From Zygnema cylindricum (taxonomy: Eukaryota > Streptophyta > Zygnematophyceae > Zygnematales > Zygnemataceae), in the NCBI GenBank assembly GCA_037447655.1, contig JBBHKE010002277.1, forward strand, positions 215,571 to 279,570: 64,000 nucleotides of DNA, in the 5' to 3' direction. Below are positions 43,016-53,400 of this stretch, one piece after another (the stretch's first letter is position 1; every line of letters starts with the position of its first letter). The notes under the pieces are model-generated. The model did no database searches and was not told where the DNA came from. It was given only the letters and a program-made list of their open reading frames with translations. Both the position numbers and the translations under genes were made by a program.

Positions 43016-44271
43016 TGTTAAAATTTAAGTATTTTCTAGGTCGAGAGATTGTAAAATAAAAGGCAAAAAGGATACACTGACAGCCTACCTCTAACTCTTC
43101 TCTCAAGTCCCCACACTTGTCGCAGTCACTGAAGACTGGAGGAGGAGTTAGAGCCATGGCTGCCTACGCTGTTCAAAGAGGATAGGAAGGCCAATCTTGG
43201 TAGAGTTACAAAAGGTTTGACAGATCCAAGATTTGATCCTGGTACTTACAGTCCGTCAATCTAGTAGTTAGCTTTATCCTATAAGTTTATGACCAGTGCT
43301 AGGATATATAGAGTTTGACATATATATAAATAGTTACATGCACACTTTTCGTTTAACGGGAAATTGATACGTAGTACATATATACAATTTTAGATAGTAC
43401 AGAGTACGGTTTTATGTATTGCATGAAACGGATACCGCGCATTTGTTTCGACCGCAAAACAAATACCGCGCGTCTATTTTCAACAGCTAGAAATATATCC
43501 GGTTTTGATCGGACGGCCACGATAGGCGCCGCGATCGCGAAAATGTACTTATGGCGTTTTAAGGTCGTCGCCACGTCAAGGGACACGTGGCGCGTCAACA
43601 TTGGATTGCGCTAACTCCGGAGATTAAGGGGACAAATCCGGATATGACATGTGTCGACATTTTGGCCATGTTGTACGATGGCCGTACAGAAAGTACATTG
43701 GCACTTGTACTTTTTTGTACGACACAGTAATGTGATTGGTGCCGTACGTCACTAGATAGAGTTTTGAGAGAGATAAGACTAAGAAAATTTAGTAGGTAGC
43801 CCCCTATCTCCGAGAGGGCTCCTGTACAAAAGGTCATCTTTGACCACTCATAACTTACTACTCAGAGGAGCAAATTCAGAGATTTTTTTTGTAGCGGACT
43901 CAGGGGAGTCCAAGCTACCCAAAAATGTAGTCCGTCAAAGTTTATGCATGCCAGGGTGGCTGCATACCTAAGGGAAAGTCAAACTGGGTGAATATGTCCA
44001 AAAGTCATATTCTAACTTTGCATTCTATGGTGGAACTGAGCACACGGAAAGTCTTATTTCACGTGGTGAAGCTATAATGGGCTTCTGATTCTCAAGGGGT
44101 AAATTTTTTGGGTTTACATAAACTTAGAGTCGGCACTACCTAGGTAATCTTTTCGTGAGCTACCTACTCTGAGGACCACTAGAGGTCTCAAAGTTTCAAG
44201 GGGAAAATATTATCCTAAAGGCTTCATATAAATTGGACATTTTGTGGGCCAATGGAAGTCACATAATCACA
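43016..44271 (+). repeat. Copia-H LTR shared between H2 and the next element
   Basis: TGTTAAAATTTAAG to AATCACA, 1256 bp, with a purine tract immediately upstream and a primer site immediately downstream. It therefore serves as the 3' LTR of one copy and the 5' LTR of another, as tandem elements produced by LTR recombination do. Carries the family hairpin at about 43089-43152 and the tRNA-like stem near 43220. Confidence 0.88.
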
Positions 44272-45368
44272 GGTTATGGGCCCACCCTCTAGGGTGCCCA
44301 TTTTCAATTGAACGGGTAGGCCCACCCTCAATGGTGCCCATTTTCAATTGAACCGGGTTCATATACAGGGAAACTACGATGAGGGGTGCACTTTTTGAAA
44401 AACGGCTATGGGGCATTATGAGTGGTCGTGTGCGGCGGTCATCTGCAAAATTGGGGAATTTCACAAGGGTTTGGAAGAGCTCGATTCTGAAGATTATTTG
44501 TGGAGGCAGAGGTGACAGATGAAGTTGGAGAAAGAATCGTGTTGGACAAAGGGAAGGAGAAGGGGAAGGAGAAACTCACACCGATAGCTACTAGATCGGT
44601 ACCTGTAGTGGCTAATCACAAAACCAGGGCAAATAATACTGAAATCAGAGACTTTAACAACACAGTGGCAACTCATTTTATTCTCGGGCGTCACTTTTAT
44701 GTGGACAAGGGGGCGATCTGTGAGAGGCTCTTGTAAATATTTACAAGAGTGGTACGATTCACAAGCAGAAGCAGGTTGATCGGATCGTGGAAGCATATGT
44801 TTACAAAGGAGGAAAGATGCTTGATTTTTGCAATGACTTGTCTAGATTGTTTATGGAGTTGGAGAGTGCTCGAAAACAGGAGACAGAGAAAGAAAAGGTG
44901 AATACTTTGCTAATGAAACTACTAGATGATTATGAGAGCATCGTTAACAAGGTTCAAGATTGGCCAAGTCATCGATGGATTTGGTACTCCGTTGAAGGGA
45001 TGATTTTGGTTCGGGAAGCACAACTGAGATTCGGAGAGGAGGAAAGAGTAGTCAAGCCTTGGCTACTAGAAGTGATTAGAGGAATCAGGATTACAAGAAA
45101 CATTTTGGAAAATTTTGGAGGAGCGAGAGGAAATCAATCGGATGGATCCGGATCTAGGCCTCCAAAGCGACTCTTTCATTTTTGTAAGAACTTATGACAT
45201 TATATGGCAGAGTGCAATAAGTTGACGGAGATGAGACTTAAGGAAAGGCGGACCGGTAGATTAGCCAGCAGAAATAAAAAGGCACTTGTGGCAAATCAAG
45301 TAATAAGAGAGGATTCAGATGAAGATGATGGAGAATTTCTTCTCTACAAGGAATTGAAGGTGAAAACG
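44252..45368 (+). pseudogene. gag: Copia-H2b Gag remnant running into satellite
   Basis: ATG 44252-44254 lies in the LTR 20 bases before its end (MEVT), as in H1 and H3; a stop follows. Recognisable parts: 44500-44736 (GERIVLDKGKEKGKEKLTPI, DFNNTVATHFILGRH) and 44787-45197 (YVYKGGKMLDFCNDLSRLFM, NTLLMKLLDDYESIVNKVQ, GMILVREAQLRFGEE), with a damaged knuckle HFCKNL-stop-HYMAEC (about 45177-45218). It runs through LLYKELKVK and is cut at about 45368 by satellite. Nothing downstream of gag survives. Confidence 0.8.
44272..44286 (+). other. Primer-binding site, complement of tRNA-iMet anticodon arm
   Basis: GGTTATGGGCCCACC, 15/15 to the complement of the plant initiator tRNA-Met anticodon stem-loop; abuts the LTR end with no gap. 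Followed by a tandem copy of a ~38 bp block (CCCACCCTC...GCCCATTTTCAATTGAAC). Confidence 0.9.
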
Positions 45369-47744
45369 TTAATTATTAGGCTCACAAAAATAGTAAAAAA
45401 TAAACCCTCGACTATGTTTCCAACACAAATTTGTGTTTGCGTTAACAACAAAAATATTAACGAACAAAGTTTATTGTTGACGCAAATAAAAAGAGTTAAA
45501 AAAACCGCAAACCATGTTTCTATCACAAATTTGAGTTTGCCCTAGCAAAGATATTTCTAACAAACAACGTTTACTGTTCGGATTCACTATTCCATCACAA
45601 ATTTGAGTTGGCGCAAACAAAGATATTTGTAACAAACAATGTTTATTGTTCGCGCTCACAAAAAGAGGTAAAATAAATTGTGAACCATGTTTGTAACACA
45701 ACTTTTTATTTGCGCTAAAAAACAATAATGGTAACATCACTATAAATTGTTATTGCTCACAAAAATATTTCAAATAAACTCTCAACCATGGTCATAACTC
45801 AAATTTGTGTTTGCGCTAACAATAATTTCTTGTAAAGAACAACGTTTATTATTACGCTCACAAAAACAGTAAAACAAAACCCTAAAATATGTTTGCAACA
45901 CGAATTTGTGTTTTCGTTAACAACAAAAATATCAACGAACAAAATTTATTATTAATGCACACAAAGAGAAATAAAGAAAAGCCTTAACGATGTTTTTATC
46001 ACAAATTTGAGTTTGCGCTAACAAAGATATTTGTAACAAACAACTTTTTTTGTTCGCTGTCACAAAAAAACGGAAAATATTCTTTGAACCATGTTTGTAA
46101 CTCAGGTTTTTATTTGCGCTAACATCAATAATGGTAACATCACTATAAATTGTTATTGCTCACAAAAATAGTTCAAATAAACTCTCAACCATAGTCATAA
46201 CTCAAATTTGTGTTTGCACTAACAATAATTTCTTGTAACGATCAACGTTTATTATTACGCTCACAAAAACAGTAAAAAAAAACCGTAAAATATGTTGGCA
46301 ACACAAATTTGTGTTTGCATTAACAACAAAAATATTAACGAACAAAGTTTATTGTTAACGGACACAAAGAGAGTTAAGGAAAACCCTAAACCATGTTTCT
46401 ATCACAAATTTGAGTTTGCGCTAGCAAAGATATTTGTAACAAACAACGTTTATTGTTTGCGCTCAAAAAGAGGTAAAATATACTTTGAACCATGTTTGTA
46501 ACACAATTGTGTGTTTATGGAAAAAATAATATTGGGAACAAACACTTTATATTGTTATCACTCAAAAAAATAGTTCAAATAAACTCTCAACTATGTTTAT
46601 AATTCAAATTTGAGTTTGCGTTAACAATAATTTCGTGTAACAAACAACGTTTATTATTACGGTCACAAAAAACGTAAAAAAAAAATCCTAAAATATGTTT
46701 GCAACACAAATTTGTGTTTGCGTTAACGACAAAAATATTAACGAGCAAAATTTATTGTTAATGCCAACAAAGAGAATTAAAGAAAAGCCTTAAACCTGTT
46801 TCAATCACAAATTTGAGATTGCACTAACAAAGATATTTGTGACAAACAACGTTTATTATTCGCGCACAAAAAGAGGTAAAATTAACTGTGAAACCATGTT
46901 TGTTACACAACTTTTTGTTTGCCCTAACAACAATATTGGTAACAAACACTTCATATTGTTAGCGCTAACAAAAACAGTTCAAATAAACTCTCAACTATGT
47001 TTATAACTCAAATTTGTGTTTTGCGCTTACAATAATTTCTTGTAAAGAACAACGATTATTGTCACGCTCACAAAAACAGTAAAAAAAAACCTCCAACTAT
47101 GTTTGCAACACAAATATGTGTTTGCGTTAACAACAAAAATATTAACGAACAAAGATATTGGTAACACACAGAAAGAGGGTTAAACAATACCATAAACCAT
47201 ATTTCTATCACAAATTTGAGTTTGCGCTAACAAAGATATTTGTAACAAACAACGTTTATTGTTCGCGCTCAAAAAAAAAGGTAAAATAAACTCCGAACCA
47301 TGTTTCCAACACAACTGTGTGTTTAGGGTTATAACTATATTGGTAACAAACACTTTATATTGTTATCCCTCACAAAAATTATTCAAATAAACTCTCAACC
47401 ATGTTTCCAACTCAAATTTGTGTTTGCGCTAACAATAATTTCTTGCAACGAACAACGTTTATTATGACACTCACAGAAACAGTAAAAAAAAACCCTCGAC
47501 TAGGTTTGCATCACAAATTTGTGTTTGCGTTAACAACAAAAATATTAACAAACAAAGTTTATTTTTAACACATACAAAGAGAGTAAAAAAAAACCCTTAA
47601 CTATGTTTCTATCACAAATTTGAGTTTGCGCTAACAAGGATATTTGTAACAAACAATGTTTATTGTTCGCGCTCACAGAAATAGGTAAAATAAACTATGA
47701 ACCATGTTTGTAACACAACTTTTTGTTTGCGCTTACAACAATAT
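45369..47744 (+). repeat. Satellite array, left part, four-monomer higher-order repeat
   Basis: About 100 bp monomers of four types follow one another in fixed order: A (ATGTTTGCAACACAAATTTG), B (ATGTTTCTATCACAAATTTG), C (ATGTTTGTAACACAACTTTT), D (ATGTTTATAACTCAAATTTG). Type A starts near 45891, 46292, 46696, 47099 and 47502, a period of about 403 bp. The first unit has an extra partial B monomer. Each monomer ends with a variant of CTCACAAAAA and contains a GCG(C/T)TAACAA...TTGTTAGCGC dyad. Confidence 0.95.
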
Positions 47745-47987
47745 CAAAGTGGCGCATATTTCATCGTTTCGTACATTTTAAATCGGATCGCTTCGCAATC
47801 CGCCGTCTATTTTTTACTGTGTGTTCACACCACTCAATAAGTCATTTTCTTCACTTTTGTTTTATCCGTACGTTTGCTCCCCGAATCCGTGAATTCATTC
47901 GAACCTCCACATTAATAATATACGTATGAAATGTCACAAGCGTATAAAATGTCCCGTACGCACGAAACTAACTTTTCAAAAACAACA
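47745..47987 (-). repeat. Putative 3' LTR part of Copia-R
   Basis: On the minus strand CGGGGGAG then TGTTGTTTTTG looks like a purine tract followed by an LTR start at 47987. Two similar motifs (GGGGAGTGTTGAG at about 48358, GGGGTGTTGT at about 48503) occur further upstream, so which one is the real LTR start is unclear. Confidence 0.4.
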
Positions 47988-48049
47988 CTCCCCCGAAAAT
48001 TTAGTTTCGTGCACCGAGAATAAAATATGTAGCGTGTCAAGTGTCAAAG

Positions 48050-48215
48050 GTCACCACTGCTTCCGCTGTGTTTCTATGCTGCGTTGCGACGCGAACTGCT
48101 TCCGTTGATTCACCACTACTTCCGCTGCGTTGCTTGCTGCGTTGCGACGCGAATTGCTTCCACTAATCACCCCTGATTCCGCTGAGTTGTTATGCTGCGT
48201 TGTTGCGAAAGAAGT
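48050..48215 (-). repeat. Short tandem repeat of about 57 bp
   Basis: Three imperfect units of TGCTTCCGCTG...TGCTGCGTTGCGACGCGAA (plus-strand reading) at about 48057, 48115 and 48172. GC-rich against AT-rich surroundings. No function evident. Confidence 0.65.
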
Positions 48216-48739
48216 ACATTACACTCTTTTGTACCTGAGTAATTGTCACACTATTAAAGGTAAGTATCACAAGGATTTATACTAAAAATATTCTAAGCCC
48301 TAACAAAAATAACTCCCCTCACAGCCTTATAAACAGAGGACTAAAGCTTTCAAACTCAACACTCCCCTAAAGCTTTAGACTCGGTACTTCACTCTGTCTG
48401 CAAATCTTTCTACTCTTATGGAGGTACATTCAAAAGCAAGGACTTAGAAAAAAAAAATCTCTCACACCCTCCACTACAAAATATCCAAAAAATTTACACA
48501 AACAACACCCCTCGTTTTAGTATTAAGCAATCATATACAGGTAATTCTAAAATTTTGTCAGACTTTTAGTCCCCATTTCAGCTGCCCCAATATTTCTTCC
48601 GTTTAGACAATGATTTTTCCCATTGTAGGTGTCGGTTTTTCCACTTCAAAAATGGTTTTTCCGGTTCTTTGTGTGGTCGCCTTTGGAGTTGGTTTCCTCT
48701 CCAGATGGTCTTCCTTAAACTGTATCTTCTTCTTGTTCT

Positions 48740-49875
48740 CTAACGACCTTCTTGTCTCCTCATACAATATAAACTTTTGCCACGGTGTGTCTTCTCATAA
48801 CCTCTATAACGTGTGGATTTCTTCACTAATTTTTGGTCTTTTTCCGTAGATCTGCCACTCCCCTTAAGTGTATTCCTTTTGAAGGTTTTCATTTTGATTC
48901 CTTTTTCAATTAGCTGCTCTTTCCTTTTCCTAATATTCTTTTTTATTTTCCATATTCCTCCAATTATATGATCTTTTCCGCTCTCAAAATTTTCCTTTCT
49001 TAGCCTCATTTTCTCAACAATTTCTACCGATTTTTCGTTGAGTTCATTATTATGTAAGTCCACACTATTCTCCACTTCTGATGTTAATTCCCCATTTTGT
49101 GCGAATTTACCATTTTCCCTCTCATCATCTTTTTTTTTTCCCTCTAAGTTATGTTTTCAGTTCAGTGTTCTCTATATCTAAAGAATATTCGTAAGCCAAT
49201 TTTACTACTCTAACTCCCTTTTCTTGAAGAATCTCTTCTCCTTTTAAGTCATTCCCATACATCTATCTATTACAATAAATGGTCAAAAAAACCGAGTCTT
49301 TTTCACTCTTGTCTGTCTCCACACTATCTTCGGTGATAATAATATGTCCAATCCCTTCCACTTCCATGTGCCCTTCACTTCTTTCAACTCCTCTTACTTT
49401 GGTTACCTCTTTTTTTAGTGAGTTTGTGCCACTCACCAATCTGTCATAAAAAATATTGACAGAATCCTTTTCTGTCACCTCTTTCTCCTCATTCCGAACA
49501 ACATAAAAGGTCGGTAAGTAAATAAATTCGTCAACAAAAGGTGTATGCCTTTTGTCATCGGTCGAGTCTTGTCTCTCACTCATGAAAACACTTGATTCTC
49601 TTCTTGTTGAGGGTCGAACCAGGTTGTTGTCCCATCCATTTCTGAAATTTCCTGTAACACATGCACTTTTATAGGATGGACATACCTTGAAGGTATGTCC
49701 TAAATCATTACACTAAAAACAATTCTTAGGTCAATCTCCAAACTCACCATTACTCTTACTTTTCTGAAACTGAGACTTAGATTCGTTCATATTTCTCTCA
49801 CTTGATATGACCTTTCTATTAGCCTCTTCATCTAAAACAACTCGTCTATCTACAGTTAAGCTCCAATCCTTCAAT
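48740..49875 (-). pseudogene. Copia-R gag C-terminus with damaged zinc knuckle
   Basis: Minus strand: CCHC knuckle C-F-stop-C-NDLG-H-TFKV-C at 49680-49721, then ORF 49583-49263 (MSERQDSTDDKRHTPF, EKEVTEKDSVNIFYDR) and 49075-48740, a Lys/Arg/Glu-rich peptide (KIKKNIRKRKEQ). Similar charged tails follow the knuckle in Copia-H2. No protease motif was found downstream. Confidence 0.55.
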
Positions 49876-50464
49876 TTAAGTCAATCGATCTAATGCACTC
49901 TTATATTCTTTAGGTAGGCTTCTCATTAACAAGAGAGCTTGTTGAGCATCTGTAAAGTTTCCTCCTATCGAATCATTTTTTACAAATAATGCTTGTAAGT
50001 CAATACAGTGTTTCTCAGTACTACCTCCTACATACTTGTATTCAACTATTTTGGTAACACTACTAAGCCAATGATATAAAGACGTCTTTGCATACGTACA
50101 TTCTAAGCACTTCCATAATTCAGCTGCACTTTGAAAAATTAGGTTTGTCATTACTTGTTCCTCAATCAAGGAGTTCTTAATAACCCTTAGTCACTGATGG
50201 TTCTTCTTTTTCCATCCATTTGATGTTTCGGCCAAAGTACCTTCCACCACATCCATTAGCTCCATCATCTCGAAGTAGCTCTCCAATATACACCTCTAGT
50301 AATGATATTTGATCCATCAAACATGGGTAGCCATGGGTGTGGGCCCATAACCAGTTGTGCATAGCCTTTTTCAGCCATGGATCACTCTCGGAAGCACCAC
50401 AGACAACCCCCAAAACAGCTCTCTCTTTTGGGGGTAGTCTATGGTGCTTCCGAGAGTGATCCAT
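49876..50464 (-). pseudogene. gag: Copia-R gag capsid remnant
   Basis: Minus strand 50464-50177 (MDHSRKHHRLPPKERAVLG, KKAMHNW, IKWMEKEEPSVTKG), then after a frameshift 50169-49876: MIEEQVMTNLIFQSAAELWK, LECTYAKTSLYHWLSSV, ALLLMRSLPKEYKSALDRL. The second part matches the pattern of Copia gag (UBN2-type) domains: LW..L...Y, L...L..L...Y. The N-terminal part includes one arm of the inverted repeat at 50361-50480. Confidence 0.7.
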
Positions 50465-50480
50465 GGCTATAATAGGCTAT
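50361..50480. repeat. 55 bp inverted repeat (hairpin) at the satellite/Copia-R edge
   Basis: Left arm 50361-50415 and right arm 50426-50480 are reverse complements with only a few mismatches (two in the inner 43 bp), separated by 10 bases. It contains CCATGGATCACTCTCGGAAG and its complement. Satellite resumes 9 bases later. Confidence 0.93.
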
Positions 50481-50488
50481 AGACAACA

Positions 50489-53400
50489 AATATTGGTAAC
50501 AAACACTTTAATTGTAAGCGCTTACAAAAATAGTTCAAATCAACTCTCGACCATGTTTATAACTCAAATTTGTGTTTGCGCTAACAATAATTGCTTGTCA
50601 CGAACAACATTTATTATTACGATCGCAAAAACAGTAAAAAAACCCTAAACTATGTTTGCAACCCAAATTTGTTTTTGTGTTAACAACAAAAATATTAACG
50701 AACAAAGTTTATTGATAACGCACACAAAGAGATTAAAAAAAAACCTTGAACCATGTTTCTATTACAAATTTGAATTTGCGCTAACAAAGATATTTGCAAC
50801 AAGCAACGTTTTTTGTTTGTGCTCAATAAGAGGTAATATGAACTTCAAACCATGATAATAACACAACTTTGTGTTTGCGCTAACAACAATATTGGTAACA
50901 AACACTTTCAAAGGTGGCCTTAGCCGGAGCGGATTACACAAAAATAGTTCAAAATAACTCTCAACCATGTTAATCACTCAAATTCCTGTTTGCGCTAACA
51001 ATAATTTCTTCTAACGAACAACGTTTATTATTACGCTCACAAATACAGTAAAAAAATAACCCTAAACTTTGTTTCCAACACAAATTTGTATTTGCGTTAT
51101 CAACAAAAATATTAATGAACAAAGTTTATTGTTAACACACACAAAAAGAGTTAAATAATACTCTAAACCAAGTTTCTATCACAAATTTGAGTTTGTGCTA
51201 ACAAAGATATTTGTAACAAACATCGTTTATTTTCGCGCTCACAAAACGAGGTAAAATAAACTCCGAACCATGTTTGTAACAAAAGTGTGTCTTTGCGGTA
51301 ATAACAATATTGGTAACAAACACTTTAAATTATTATCGCTCACAAAAAAAGTTAAAATTAACTCTCAACCATGTTTATAACTCATATTTATGTTTGGGCT
51401 AACAATAATTTCTTGTAAGGAACAACATTTATTATTACGCTCACAAAAACAGTAAAAATAACCCTAAACTATGTTTGCAATACAAATTTGTGCTTGCGTT
51501 CACAACAAAAACGAACAAAGTTTATTGTTAACGCACACAAAGAGAGATAAAAAAAACAATAAACCATATTTCTATCATAAATTTGAGTTTGCGCTAACAA
51601 AAATATTTGTAACAAACAGCATTTATTGTTCACGCTCACAAAAACATTACTTTGTGTTTGCGTTAACAATATTGGTAACAACCACTTTATATTGTTTCCT
51701 CTCACAAAAATAAGTCAAATAAACTCTCAACCATGTTTATGCCTCAAATTTGTGTTTGCGCTTACAAAAATTTATTGTAACATACAACTTTTATTATTTT
51801 GCTCACAAAAAAAGTAAAAAAAAACTTAATCTATGTTTGCAACACAAATTTGTGCTTGCGATAACAACAAAATTATTAACGAACAAAGTTTATTCTTAAC
51901 GAACACAAAGAGAGTTAAGAAAAACCCTAAACCATGTTTCTATCACTAATTTTTGTTTGCGTTAACAACAAAAATATTAACGAACAAAGTTTATTGTTAA
52001 CGTAAACAAAGAGACTTAAAAAAAACCTTAAACCATGTTTTTATCACAAATTTGAGGTTGCGTTAACAAAGATATTTGTAACAAACAACGTTTATTGTTC
52101 GCGCTCACAAAAAAAGGTAAAATAAACTCTGAACCATGTTTGTAACACATCTTTTTGTTTGCGCAAACAACAATATTGATAACCAACACTTTATAATGTT
52201 AGGGCTCACAAAAATAGTTCAAATATACTCTCAACTAAGTTTATAACTCAAATTTAAGTTGCGCTAACAATAATTTTTTGTAACAAACAATGTTTATTAT
52301 TACGCTCACAAAAATAGTAAAAAAAAACCCTCAATTATTTTTGCAACAAAAATTTGTGTTTACGTTTACAACAAAAAAAATTACGAACAATGTTTATTGT
52401 TAACGCACAAAAAGAGAGTTAAGAAAGACCCTAAACCATGTTTCTATCACCCATTTGAGTTTGCGCTTACAAAGATATTTGTAACAAACAATATTCATTT
52501 TTTGCGCTCACAAAAAGAGGTAAAATAAACTCCGAACCATGTTTGTAACACAACTTTTTGTTTGGCTAACAACAATATTGGTAACAAACTCTTTACATTG
52601 TTAGCGCTTACAAAAATAGTTCAAATAAACTCTCAACCATGTTTATAACTAAAATTTGAATTTACGCTAACAATAATTTCTTGTAACGAACAACATTTAC
52701 TATTACGCTCTCAAAAACAGTAAAAAAAAACCCTCAACTATATTTGCAACACAAATTTGTGTATGCGTTTAGAACAATATTATTAACGAACAAAGTTTAT
52801 TGTTAACGCACACAAAGAGAGTTAATAAAAACCCTAAACCATGTTTCTATCTCAAATTTGAGTTTGTGTGAACAAAGATATTTGTAACAAACAACGTTTA
52901 TTTTTCCCCCTCAAAAAGAGGTAAAATAAACTTCGAACCATGTTTGTAACACAACTTTGTGTCTGCGCTAACAACAATATTGGTAACAAACAGTTTATAT
53001 TGTTAGCGCTCACAAAAATAGTTCAAATAAACTCTCAAAAATGTTTATAACTCAAATTTGTGTTTGCGCTAACAATAATTTCTTCTTACGAACACATTTA
53101 TTATTACGCTCACAAAAACAGTAAATAAAAACTATAAACTATGTTTGCAACACAAATTTGAGTTTGGCTAACAAAGATATTTGTAACAAACAACGATTAT
53201 TAATCGCGCTCACAAAAAGAGGTAAAATAAACTCTAAACCATGTTTGTAACAAAACTTTTTGTTTGCGCTAACAACAAAAATGGAAACAAACACTTTATA
53301 TTGTAAGCGCTTACATAAATAGTTCAAATAAACTCTCAACCATATTTATAAATCAAATTTGTCTTTGCGCTTACAATATTTTTTTGTTACGGACAAAGTT

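Larger units (their letters stand above)
47745..50488 (-). mobile_element. Minus-strand Copia remnant 'Copia-R' interrupting the satellite
   Basis: The satellite stops in a C monomer at AACAATAT and resumes at AACAAATATTGG, with AATAT on both sides (47740-47744, 50489-50493), consistent with a target duplication. Inside, the minus strand has gag remnants and a zinc knuckle but no protease, integrase or RT. The left terminus is not TG, so exact ends are uncertain. Confidence 0.65.

Noticed and set aside
46292-46501. Short ORFs in the satellite (MLATQICVCINNK-type) as small genes
   Set aside because: The same peptide recurs once per repeat unit with different ends and frequent stops; it is a by-product of the tandem repeat.
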